Shown here piece after piece: positions 9,021 to 19,100 of a stretch of DNA of 64,000 nt. Position 1 is the first letter of the stretch. Each line of letters opens with the position of its first letter. The stretch covers positions 1 to 64,000 of the forward strand of contig JAQUAI010000003.1 of NCBI GenBank assembly GCA_028687335.1, read 5' to 3'. The notes beneath the pieces are model-generated. The model saw nothing but the letters and a program-made list of their open reading frames with translations, was not told where the DNA came from and made no database searches. Source of the DNA: Gallionella sp. GTDB taxonomy: Bacteria > Pseudomonadota > Gammaproteobacteria > Burkholderiales > Gallionellaceae. The position numbers were made by a program, and so were the translations under genes.

Positions 9021-11128
9021 AAGTGTTGGTAAGTTGAACAACGTGTAAGCAACTCTTCATGGCGACCGCTATCCATCAGGCGGCCATTTTGCATCACCAA
9101 AATAGCATGCGCATTAACCAGTGTGGACAAACGGTGCGAAATCATAATGACCGTTTTACCTACCGCGATACGCGACAAGTTACGAATAAAAATTGCTTCG
9201 CTTTCCGGGTCGAGCGCACTGGCAGCTTCGTCCAAAATCAAAATACGCGGCTTGGAAAGCAGCGCGCGCGCAATCGACAAGCGCTGCTTCTGCCCGCCAC
9301 TCAGATTGCTGGCATTCTCCTCCAGCGGCGTGTCGTATCCCTGCGGCATGCGCTCGATAAACTCGTCCGCACCTGCCGCCTGCGCGACCTCGACTATTTC
9401 TTCAAACGAAGCATCGGGTCGGGTCATCGAAATATTCTCTCTCACGGTTCCGCGAAACAGAAAATTCTCCTGCAACACCACGCCAATTTGCTGCCGCAAA
9501 TGCGACAAGTCGATTTCGCGCGCGTCAACTCCGTCAAAACGTACAACACCTTCCTGCACACTGTACAAGCCCTGTATTAGCTTAGTCAGTGTCGTTTTAC
9601 CGGAACCGCTACGCCCCACAATACCCACGACAGTACCCGCCGGAATTTTGAAACTGGCGCGATCCAGTGCGGTCACGCTGGAGCCCGGATAGCGGAAAGT
9701 AACATCGTCGAACGATATTTCCCCCTGCAAGGCCGTACGCAAACCGCCCGCACCCACCCGCCCTTCCGGTGCGCGATTCATAATCTCGCCCAACATGCGT
9801 ACCGACAAGGCAGTTTGTTGATACTCGTTGATAAGTCCGACGATTTGAATCAGCGGCGATACCACGCGACCGGAGATCATTTGAAAGGCAATCAGCGCGC
9901 CTACCGACAGCGTCTGGTCAAACACATCCTGCGCACCAATCACGATCACGACGATAGGCAAAATCTTTTCAATGAAACCCGTCACCGCTCCGCCGCCAAT
10001 ACCCAGCGTTCCAACATGGAAGTGCGCGTTAATCGCTGCCGCTGAATTTTGATCCCACGCGCGCCGCTGCTTGGGCTCGATGGTCAACGCCTTCACCGTG
10101 CGCATCCCATGTATGGTTTCCACCAACATTGCCTGGCGCGCCCCTTCTGCCGCATACAAGCTATCCAGTCGCCGCCGATAAGTTGGCAGCAACACGGCGA
10201 TGACGCTCGCAATAGCAATGGCGAACACCAACACAATCAGCGCGAGTTTGAATGAGTAATAAAACAGGATGGGTAAAAAAATCAGCAATGCCGTGGTATC
10301 GAGCGCAGTAAAGAACAATCTGCCGGTTAGGAAATTGCGAATGCTCTCCAATTGTTGAACGTGCCGCACAATTACCCCTGCGGAATGCGTCTCAAAATAA
10401 TCGATAGGCAAGGACAACAAATGACTGAAGGTGCGCCGAGTCAGGCGGATGTCGATTTTATTGGTAGCTGCCAGCAGTAGCATTTGCCGCACATAACCGA
10501 ACAGCGACTCAAACACCATCGCAATGGTAATTCCAATTGCCAAGACCCACAGCGTGGATGAGCTTTGGTGCACCAGCACCTTATCGATCACTAGCTGGAA
10601 AAATATTGGCGAAGCGAGTGCCAAAATATGCAATGCCAACGCCGCAATGGCAATATCTCGGAACGCATTTCTTTGCTTAAGTATTTCGGGGATAAACCAG
10701 CGTAAACCGAAAGGCTGATTTTGGTCTGACAGTGCGTGCTGCCGCTTCAAAAAGATTGCTTCGCCCGCCCACCGACTACAAAACTGGTCGCGCCCCATGA
10801 CCATCACCGCATTCATATTTTCCAGCGGATCCAGCAGCGCAATTTTATTTTCTTCCACCACGCCCACGACAATGACACTGTTGCCGTTAGCCAGTCTCGC
10901 CATCATCGGAAACACACCTTTTTGCGCCAGCAATTGTTCCCAGCTAATCGTTTCCGACTTAGCCTTGAATCCAATTTCCGAGGCAATGCGCGTCAATGTC
11001 ACCGAGGTAGGCTCGGCTGCGGGCAGTGCATATTCATGTATCAACCGCTCAGGATTAACCTGCATGCCGTGATGCTGGGCAATCGCGGTAAGGCACTGAA
11101 TAGCGGTATGGGGGAATCGACTGTCCAT
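8993..11128 (-). CDS. Type I secretion ABC transporter (HlyB/PrtD class) with C39-like domain apparently lacking the catalytic Cys
   Basis: Walker A GRSGSGKTT, signature LSGGQKQR, Walker B ILILDEAAS; N-terminal HTAIQCLTAIAQHHG lacks the DCG motif of active C39 peptidases. Confidence 0.92.
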   Translation of the reverse strand: MDSRFPHTAIQCLTAIAQHHGMQVNPERLIHEYALPAAEPTSVTLTRIASEIGFKAKSETISWEQLLAQKGVFPMMARLANGNSVIVVGVVEENKIALLDPLENMNAVMVMGRDQFCSRWAGEAIFLKRQHALSDQNQPFGLRWFIPEILKQRNAFRDIAIAALALHILALASPIFFQLVIDKVLVHQSSSTLWVLAIGITIAMVFESLFGYVRQMLLLAATNKIDIRLTRRTFSHLLSLPIDYFETHSAGVIVRHVQQLESIRNFLTGRLFFTALDTTALLIFLPILFYYSFKLALIVLVFAIAIASVIAVLLPTYRRRLDSLYAAEGARQAMLVETIHGMRTVKALTIEPKQRRAWDQNSAAAINAHFHVGTLGIGGGAVTGFIEKILPIVVIVIGAQDVFDQTLSVGALIAFQMISGRVVSPLIQIVGLINEYQQTALSVRMLGEIMNRAPEGRVGAGGLRTALQGEISFDDVTFRYPGSSVTALDRASFKIPAGTVVGIVGRSGSGKTTLTKLIQGLYSVQEGVVRFDGVDAREIDLSHLRQQIGVVLQENFLFRGTVRENISMTRPDASFEEIVEVAQAAGADEFIERMPQGYDTPLEENASNLSGGQKQRLSIARALLSKPRILILDEAASALDPESEAIFIRNLSRIAVGKTVIMISHRLSTLVNAHAILVMQNGRLMDSGRHEELLTRCSTYQHLWNQQTSHL

Positions 11129-11132
11129 ATTC

Positions 11133-11885
11133 CTAACTCTGAATCAACGGCGGGGGCACGGGAAAATACTGTGCCCAAAATGCCGGTTCGTACTTTGTCC
11201 ATGCATGACACCCCATCGGCAGGCGCATGCCATTTACCGAATAGTAATACGAGGGTTTCAACTCCATCGAGAAAAGTGAAGCGGTAATTTCATTGGGCAA
11301 CACAAAATCGCCGGACAGCGGCCCCATCAAAGAAAAAAACAGGTCTTCACTCGACCCAGATAGATTGAAATATTCGGTTGCGTCAGGGAACTCACGCAAT
11401 AGCGAAATACATTTACGAATGCGGCGCAAACTCAACCCGCCGTTACCCACCATCGCACGTACGCGACGCCCTTTGTCACCAGCGAAACGTCCCAGATTAA
11501 CGAATAGCTCCACCCCTTCCGGCCAAGGTGCCCCCACATAATCGAATGGCTGATTGCACCAGTGATCCAACTCGTCGCGCAACACAACTGCATCCGTCTG
11601 CAAAATCAGCATAAATTCGGCTGCGGCAAAGTACTCGTAAAACTCCACGCTTAACAGCAGGCGGTTATAGCCCTGAATGGATGCAAAATATTCATCGGGA
11701 AACCGAACCTCAGGGATATGAGGGTAACGCGATGCGTAATATCCGTAATCCAAACTAGCTGGCCCGATAAAACGAATATCTCGGCTCGGCAAGGCAGCTA
11801 GCGAACATTCGAGCGAATATTGTTCCACCTCGTCTAACTCCGACTTGTAAACGGGGACCAGCGTAATCACGGATACGCCGCTCAT
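11133..11885 (-). CDS. DUF5672 family protein (putative glycosyltransferase-like)
   Basis: VITLVPVYKSELDEVEQYSLECSLAAL...LILQTDAVVL...FDYVGAPWPEG; start MSGVSV at 11885 overlaps the upstream stop (ATGA). Confidence 0.75.
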   Translation of the reverse strand: MSGVSVITLVPVYKSELDEVEQYSLECSLAALPSRDIRFIGPASLDYGYYASRYPHIPEVRFPDEYFASIQGYNRLLLSVEFYEYFAAAEFMLILQTDAVVLRDELDHWCNQPFDYVGAPWPEGVELFVNLGRFAGDKGRRVRAMVGNGGLSLRRIRKCISLLREFPDATEYFNLSGSSEDLFFSLMGPLSGDFVLPNEITASLFSMELKPSYYYSVNGMRLPMGCHAWTKYEPAFWAQYFPVPPPLIQS

Positions 11886-13057
11886 CAGCCCGCAACCTTT
11901 TCCAAAATTTTGGCTACCGTCTGCCCAACAGAGCACTTCGCGGCAAACTCTTCTGACATCTGGGCAACGATCTCTCTACGTTTTTCACGATTGGCTGGAG
12001 CCAGATAAAAATCAATTTTCTCATTGAGTTCATCCACCGTCGAATAAGCAATTTCTTCGGCGCAACTCGATAACTCGGATAACTGCGCCTTGCGGTCTGT
12101 CAGCATAAAACCACCCGCTGCGACGCAATCGATCACTCGGTTAATCATGGCAGAGTCAAACTGTAGCGAAGTGATGTTCAAGTTGATGGCTGAGGCATGG
12201 AATATATTGGCCACCTCGTTCCTGTCGAACACTGGCTTTTTGTTGGCAATGTGCTGCGCGGTAAAAGTTCTCGATGCATCAACACCGTGCATCCATGCCG
12301 GATCGCCGCCGTACAAGTCGATGCTGCAATTTTTTAGCGCTTGCAGCACGCCCCCCCGTAAGAATAGGGTGTAGTAATTGGCCAATTGAAGATACTGAAT
12401 TCTCGCGCTCAGCGAGGCAGCATCCAGCACGCTGCCTGCTTCGGGCAACGTGGCAGCAAAGTCCGCGCGCAGACTATGTTCAAAATTGGTTTTGCGCGCC
12501 TGATAAGACGCGAAGTACTGATAGTCATTCTGACCAAAACTCAGCACGCCATCCACTGGCGGAATGGCATGCCCAATAAAGGAAACCACGGGATTTTGGC
12601 CGTGGGTATTTTTTTCCAAATAAGGTATACCCAGCGTATTCATATGCTGAATGGGATAACACGTGATCCCCAGTTGGCTCAGTGCAAGCTGATCGCCAGC
12701 CTCGATTGTGAAGTGGATACTTTTGTCCTTAATGCGGACTAAACCGTTCACCTTTTCTAAAATCTCCTGATACTCATTGGATATATGAGACAGCGAGTCA
12801 TGGTGAAGAAAAATGATTTTGGCGGGGATTTGCTCGAACAGAAAGCTCTCGCCGATTTTTTGCGACATCAGGCAACTGTTGTTGGTCACAATCACCCAGT
12901 CGCATTTCGCATACAGGTTATAGAGTTCGACAACCGATTTAATCTTGCCAGACTGCACCACCATGCAATGATGACCAGCCGCATTCAGTCCCTCGATCAG
13001 CTCCAGAATAATCCGGTCATAAATTTTATTAGCTGATCTTTCCAATCCAAAAATCAT
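11885..13057 (-). CDS. Putative glycosyltransferase (CgeB/Glyco_trans_1_2-like)
   Basis: C-terminal DCVAAGGFMLTDRKAQLSEL...EIAYSTVDELNEKIDFYL typical of this class. Confidence 0.65.
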   Translation of the reverse strand: MIFGLERSANKIYDRIILELIEGLNAAGHHCMVVQSGKIKSVVELYNLYAKCDWVIVTNNSCLMSQKIGESFLFEQIPAKIIFLHHDSLSHISNEYQEILEKVNGLVRIKDKSIHFTIEAGDQLALSQLGITCYPIQHMNTLGIPYLEKNTHGQNPVVSFIGHAIPPVDGVLSFGQNDYQYFASYQARKTNFEHSLRADFAATLPEAGSVLDAASLSARIQYLQLANYYTLFLRGGVLQALKNCSIDLYGGDPAWMHGVDASRTFTAQHIANKKPVFDRNEVANIFHASAINLNITSLQFDSAMINRVIDCVAAGGFMLTDRKAQLSELSSCAEEIAYSTVDELNEKIDFYLAPANREKRREIVAQMSEEFAAKCSVGQTVAKILEKVAG

Positions 13058-13118
13058 GGTGATCGTCTTTCAGCGTTTCGGCATCAATGGTGTGGCATGA
13101 TCGAAATTCATATCTGGT

Positions 13119-13610
13119 CTATTGCACTTTCTGCATCTGCGTTACCAAACTACCATCCATCCATTCCTGCGCAAGAATCCTGAACTTTCCGGTGAAACCG
13201 TACATTCTGGCCCAGCAATACTGATCATCAAAATACTTGGGAAATGTCAGCTCGGTAATCACATTCACATGCGTCGGATCCTGAAACACTGAGGGATCGG
13301 GGTAGGCTGGCGTAACCGACAAAAAAACCCCGCCCACTTTCAGCACGCGATAGATTTCATTCATTAACTCGACAAATGAATTACGCCGCTGCGGCAAATA
13401 GACGACGCGCGGCACATGCTCCAAGAACTGATACGCGGTAACAAAATCAAAATAGTCGCTTTCAAAAGGAATGCCTTCCACCGCCAGATCGGCATAACCG
13501 ATATTGGGGCCCAAGCCCTCACGTATATCGACCCCGTACAACTCGTCTGCTTTGTACGGATTATTCGGATGAGGGCCACAACCCAAATCCAGTGATTTTG
13601 TTTTTGTCAT
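13119..13610 (-). CDS. Class I SAM-dependent methyltransferase (copy 1)
   Basis: LDLGCGPHPNNPY SAM motif; FLEHVPRV; paralogous to the next ORF. Confidence 0.8.
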   Translation of the reverse strand: MTKTKSLDLGCGPHPNNPYKADELYGVDIREGLGPNIGYADLAVEGIPFESDYFDFVTAYQFLEHVPRVVYLPQRRNSFVELMNEIYRVLKVGGVFLSVTPAYPDPSVFQDPTHVNVITELTFPKYFDDQYCWARMYGFTGKFRILAQEWMDGSLVTQMQKVQ

Positions 13611-13648
13611 TTACCTACCCCTGTCGTACTGATCGGCTGATTACATGC

Positions 13649-14143
13649 TCAAACGGGAACATCTACCTTCTGCATCACGGTCAGCAAGTGGGGGCCGCGC
13701 CACTCTTGCAACCGGATCAGGAACGCGCCCTTAAAGCCGTATGCACTCGCCCAGCGGTTGACGTTGTCAAAATAAGCCGGAAAAGTTTGGTCGGTGATGA
13801 TATTCACATGCGTCGGATCGCGGAATGCCTCAGGGTGCGGATGTGCAGGAGTCAGTGACAAGAACATGCCGCCCGGCTTCAACACCCGATACACCTCATT
13901 CATTAATTCAACGAAAGCGTTTCTGCGGGTCGGTGCGTAAATCACTCGTGGCACATGCTCAAGAAAATCATGCGCACTGACATATTCAAAGAAGTTGTCT
14001 TCAAATGGAATAGGCTCGACGACCAAATCCGCCTGCTTTATTTTCGCTTCCAAGTCTTCCCGAACATCAATGCCGTACAACTCGTCTGCATTAAACGGAT
14101 TTTTAGGCGTTGTGCCACAACCCAGATCCAAACTCTTTGTCAT
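13649..14143 (-). CDS. Class I SAM-dependent methyltransferase (copy 2)
   Basis: LDLGCGTTPKNPF; co-linear with copy 1 over its full length. Confidence 0.8.
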   Translation of the reverse strand: MTKSLDLGCGTTPKNPFNADELYGIDVREDLEAKIKQADLVVEPIPFEDNFFEYVSAHDFLEHVPRVIYAPTRRNAFVELMNEVYRVLKPGGMFLSLTPAHPHPEAFRDPTHVNIITDQTFPAYFDNVNRWASAYGFKGAFLIRLQEWRGPHLLTVMQKVDVPV

Positions 14144-14170
14144 CGCTATCCCCGTATGTGAACTGCTCGT

Positions 14171-16081
14171 TTATTTTTTACAGCCGCTCAACTCATCCAA
14201 CTGCTCGCCAAGTTGCGCCTGTCGCCACATCGCCATGTACGCAGTTTCAAGATTACGGGAAAAATTCTTCGTATCAAACAGTGAACAGGCCGACTTATTC
14301 AGCTTTAATCTGTCTTTCATGTCGCCCAATAACACTGGATTGAGCGCCAGCTGCAAGGCTCGCGTCTCGTATTCGGCATGGCTATGAGTGACCATCTCCG
14401 GTAGCCCCACGGCATACAGCAAACTGCCGGCAACTCTCGACGGGAACGATTCGCCCATATAGGTCAATACCGGCAGCCCTGCCATCAGCGCATCCGCCGT
14501 GGTGGTATGGCCATTATAGGGATGGGTATCAAGGAAAAGATCAGCCTGACGGTAACGCGCTAGGTGATCTTCCACCAGCGGTACCCGTTGAGCAAAAATC
14601 AGGCGGTCACTTGATACGCCGCGCGCTTCCGCTTCTTTGCGCAAATTGCGCTGCGACACCTCGTTGCGCGAGACCAGCCACAACACGCTGTTTGGCACCT
14701 GCACAAGCAAGCGCATCCAGATATTGAACACGTTTGGATTAATTTTGTAGTCATGGCAAAAAGCACAGAACACAAAGCCCTGATCCGGCAATCCGCACTC
14801 GGCACGGCTGGGCGTGCGCTCTGAAATTTGCACGCTACCGTCGGTAGGCAAATAAGCATCCGGCAGATAGACGACTTTTTCAGAATAGAACGGCAGATTT
14901 TGAGCCGGCACAATATAGCGGTCGGCCAGCAAATAGTCGTAATACTCCACGCCCATCGTGCCGGGATAACCCAGATAATTCACCTGCACGGGCACAGGGC
15001 GATAAGCCAAAATATCGGTGCGCGTATCCGAGGTGTAGCCGCCAAGATCGACCAGAATATCAATCTCCATCTCGCGCAACATTTGCGCCACTTGCAGCGA
15101 ACCCATGTCACGCACATCAATAAAGTGATCGAATGCCTTAAGCATGCGCGCGCGCAGGCGGCTGTTATCGTCGATCCCCAGAGAAATGGCATAGGTCTCG
15201 AAACGGGATTTGTCGTGATGCTCAAAAATCCCAGCGGTCAGATGTCCCACCGGATGCTCGCGAAAATCGGGAGAGATATAGGCCAAGCGAATTTTGTCGT
15301 GACGATAACGCTCGCCCTGCCAGATTTTTTTCGGATTGGGCGGGCAATAATTGCTACCAAACAATTGCGCCGCCTGAAAGTGGTCGCTGGCCGAATCTGA
15401 AATCGCCATCAACGCCAGCGTTTTGCAAGTGCGTTTCCCCGCGCGTATCCCCGCCACAATTTTTTGCGACGCAATTGCAAAATCAGTCCAGTCGCAAATA
15501 TGTAAACGCTCGTAGGCCAGTAAGCCAGGACCGTAGTCGTAATCAGGATTGATTTTGAGCAGCCGATCAAACATGGCGATGGCTTGTTCGCTTTGCTTAA
15601 ACTCGGTCAGCAGTATGCCGCTATTGGTCAATGCGGTTTGGTGGTTAGGGTCAATTGCAAGCACACGTTGAAATCGTTCCAGCGATTCTTTGTGCCGCAT
15701 CATATTGCGCAATAGCACGCCGCTATTGGTCAACACCTCAAGGTAATCCGGCTTCACTTGCAGTGCCTGGTCATAACTATCCAGCGCGCCTTGCTTGTCA
15801 CCCAGTGCCTGCAAAATTGCGCCGTGCACAAACCAAAGCGGCGCAAATCCCGCCTGAACTTGCACACCGTGACTGCTGTACTGTTTGGCCTGATCCAGTT
15901 CGCCCGCATTCATCATAATGAGGCTAAGCGAATATAGCGCGGCGGCATTAGCTGGCTCACTCCCCAGAATTTTTCGGAATAATTGCGCGGCCTGCGCCGT
16001 TTCGCCTTGGTTCTGTAAATCAAGTGCTTGGATTAACAATTTATTCACGCCCGTCGCTCCGATGTCGCTGACAAAAAACAA
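14171..16081 (-). CDS. TPR-containing O-GlcNAc transferase-like glycosyltransferase (GT41, SPINDLY/OGT type)
   Basis: N-terminal TPR units; C-terminal ISPDFREHPVGH, VDLGGYTSDTRTDILAYRPVPVQVNYLGYPGTMG, DTHPYNGHTTTADALMAGLPVLTYMGESFPSRVAGSLL. Confidence 0.92.
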   Translation of the reverse strand: MFFVSDIGATGVNKLLIQALDLQNQGETAQAAQLFRKILGSEPANAAALYSLSLIMMNAGELDQAKQYSSHGVQVQAGFAPLWFVHGAILQALGDKQGALDSYDQALQVKPDYLEVLTNSGVLLRNMMRHKESLERFQRVLAIDPNHQTALTNSGILLTEFKQSEQAIAMFDRLLKINPDYDYGPGLLAYERLHICDWTDFAIASQKIVAGIRAGKRTCKTLALMAISDSASDHFQAAQLFGSNYCPPNPKKIWQGERYRHDKIRLAYISPDFREHPVGHLTAGIFEHHDKSRFETYAISLGIDDNSRLRARMLKAFDHFIDVRDMGSLQVAQMLREMEIDILVDLGGYTSDTRTDILAYRPVPVQVNYLGYPGTMGVEYYDYLLADRYIVPAQNLPFYSEKVVYLPDAYLPTDGSVQISERTPSRAECGLPDQGFVFCAFCHDYKINPNVFNIWMRLLVQVPNSVLWLVSRNEVSQRNLRKEAEARGVSSDRLIFAQRVPLVEDHLARYRQADLFLDTHPYNGHTTTADALMAGLPVLTYMGESFPSRVAGSLLYAVGLPEMVTHSHAEYETRALQLALNPVLLGDMKDRLKLNKSACSLFDTKNFSRNLETAYMAMWRQAQLGEQLDELSGCKK

Positions 16082-16121
16082 ATACCCGCCCGTAATTTAG
16101 CATTAAATCGAACACCCAAAA

Positions 16122-16154
16122 GGAAAAGGCGACGGGTTTTCCGTCGCCTTTTCC
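16122..16154 (-). terminator. Terminator between the giant repeat gene and the OGT-like gene
   Basis: Perfect 14-bp stem ggaaaaggcgacgg/ccgtcgccttttcc; minus strand continues tttttggg. Confidence 0.8.
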
Positions 16155-16177
16155 GAGCTTTAAATGACAGCTATTAC

Positions 16178-19100
16178 TTACAGACCGCCACTCCCCAACA
16201 CGCCCTTCGTGTTCTCGGATTGACCGGTCACGCTCGTGTTTGTCAGGCCAGTGGTTACCCCCTGCGTGACAGACGTGGGCGGCAGATTGAGATTACCGCC
16301 CGCCACACTGGCATTGAACTGCGTCATTGCATCCACAATGGCACCGACACTGGACGACAGTGCTGCCCCAGAAACTCCCGCCAGCGGTGCAATCGCGCCA
16401 CCAACCCCTGATACGGCATTTGCTTGTGCCGCCGCGAAGGAGGTGATCGCCTGGGCCAACCCGCCCTGACCGCCGGTTTCAGAACCGTCCACTTGGAACC
16501 ACACGTCAGCCATTGCATTGGTCACACCGTCAACGGTGGTGTAGCCCGATGTCAGTCCGACCCAGTTACCATTACTGTTCAGCGAGGTCGCTTGAGCATT
16601 CAGATCGAGAGAGGCTATTCCCAACTCACCCAGCGACTTCAACTCGGCCGCTTGGCTGACACCATCGGAATTAGCATCGACCCACACTCGCAGACTGTCG
16701 AAACCACCGTCGGCACTACTGATGACACCGTCGGCATTACCATCCAGCGCAGCCAACGCTTGATAACCATCGGCCGCCTTCTGACCATCAGCCAACAGCG
16801 TTTGATCGCCGAACAACTCGGTGCCGTCATTGATCTGACCATCACCATTGACATCACGAACCAGCAAACCATCGGTCGGCGCAGCCCATCCGGTTGTTAC
16901 CTTCTGCCCTGTTGCCAGCAAATCGAATTGCACGCCATCGGCAACACTCATGGTGCTGATTCCGTCGCCGTTCAAATCGAGAACCAACGGAGTGTAGAGG
17001 CCATCCACATCTGGTGTGCCCGTCAACGCGGCCAACTGCGGAGCAGACATCCAAGCCAGTTGCGATGTGGACAATGCCATTTGCTGGGTCGTCGACAAGA
17101 CCGCCAAATCACCCACTTCAAGCGTACTCACACCAACCGCACCCAAGGATGCAATTTGAGTCGTGGTCAACGCGGCAGCCTGTGCGGTAGTCAAGACGGA
17201 CAGGTCGCCATAGTTCAAGTTTCTGATCTGCGCAGTGGAGAGGCTAGCCACTTGTACCGTGGTCAAACTAGCCACTTGATCCGTGGCCAAGTTGCGTATT
17301 TGTGTGGTGGTCAACACGCCAATTTGGGCTGTATTCATCACCACCAAATCTCGGGTTTCCAGGGCACCGAGCTGCGCACCAGTCATCACCGCCAACTGTG
17401 CAGTAGACAGGCTGGCGACCTGCGCCGTGGTCAATCCGATAATCTGCTCGCCCAACAGCTTAGTGAATTGCGTCGTCGTCAAGGCGGCCAACTGAGTCGT
17501 CGTCATGGCGGCGACATCGGTTGTTTCAAGCGTTACCAACTGAACATTGGTCAACGCCTGCACTTGCACCGTTGTCAATGCGGCCACTTGAGCGGTGGTT
17601 AGCACTGGTATTTGCTCCGGTGTCAGCGCTTGCAACTGCGTATCCGTCAAGGCGGCCACTTGCACCGTAGTCAGTGTTGGTACTTGCGCCGTGGTCAGAT
17701 AACGAACTTGGCTGCTGGTCAGCGCGGTAATTTGCGCCGTATCCATCACCACCAAGTCTCTCGTTTCCAACGCCATCAATTGCTGAACTTGCAAGCTGGC
17801 CACTTGCGCGGTGGTCAAAGCTGCCATCTGCGCAGTGGTCAGTGCCGCAATTTGCAGTTCGTCCAGGCCGCCGAATTGCGTCGTCGTCAACGCAGCCACC
17901 TGAGTTGTGGTCATAGCCGCCAAATCGCCCACCTCGATATAACGCACTTGAGAAACTGTAAGTGCCTGAACTTGGGTGGTCGTCAACGCGGCAGCCTGCG
18001 CTGTCGTCATGGCAACCACGTGATCCACCGTCAAAGCGGCCACTTGAGCAGTCGTCAGTGCGGCAATCTGCGTCGTCTTCATGCCGGCCACTTGCGTGGT
18101 CAGCAAGTTAGGCAACTGAGCAACGGTGAGTGCAGCAATCTGCGCAGTTGTCATGGTCGCCAAGTCTCCAGTTTCCATCGCCATCAACTGGTAAGACTTA
18201 AGGCTCTGCACCTGCTCAGTTGTTAAACCGGCGGCTTGTGCGGTGTTCAACGCCACCACTTGAACGTCGGTCAAGCGTACCACTTGATCAGTCGTCAACG
18301 CAGAGATTTGCTCCGTTGTCATTGCGGCCAAATCGCTTGTTTCGATGAAGCTGACTTGTGTCGGAGTCAAGCTCTGCACTTGCTCTGTGGTCAACGCCGC
18401 CACTTGCGCCGTAGTAAATGCCTCCACTTGTTGCTGAGTCAGTTTTTGCAACTGCGCACTGGTCAACACTTCGATCTGAGTAACCTTCAGCGCTGCCACT
18501 TGCGCAGTGCTCAGACTCACAATCTGGCTGGTTTTCAGTGCCACGGTTTGGGCCGTATCCAGCGCAGCCAAATCTTGTGTTTCCAAAGCTGCCACTTGCG
18601 TAGCAGTCAGCGCCTGAAGTTGCAGCGTGGTCAAGGCAGCCGCCTGAGCCGTCGTCAATGCTTCGACTTGCACCGTCGTCAAACCAGCCACTTGAGCCGT
18701 AGTCAACACCGCAACTTGCTCTACTGTTAGTTTCGGCAACTGTGCGGTGGTCAACGCAGTGATCTGCGTATTAGTCAGCCCTTGTACCTGCGTTGTAGTC
18801 AGGTTGGCAAGCTGGCTGGTGGTCAGCGCTTGTATCTGAGGCGTACCCAGCGCAGCCAAATCTTCCACTTCGATCACAGGTACTTGAATCAGCGCTGTCA
18901 AGCTGGCCACTTGGTCGGTAGTTAAAGCGGCGAACTGCTTAGTAGTCATTGCCGCAATTTGCTCCTCCGAGAGTTGTTTAACTTGTGTTGTTGTCAACGC
19001 TGCCACGGCTGCCGTATTCAACGCGGCCAGATCGGTTGTTTCCAATCCGGTGAACTGTGCGAACGACAGAACGGCGACTTGCTCGGCAGTCAGCGCAGCT

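Noticed and set aside
8993-11128. T1SS ABC as an active bacteriocin-type C39 peptidase transporter
   Set aside because: N-terminal domain lacks the DCG catalytic motif; it fits an HlyB-like C39-like domain and a large non-cleaved substrate.
16424-17602. 392-aa + strand ORF (and other + strand ORFs between 16.2 and 26.6 kb)
   Set aside because: Antisense to the giant repeat gene; the 24-bp periodicity keeps opposite frames open, giving low-complexity C/R/H/Q-rich translations.
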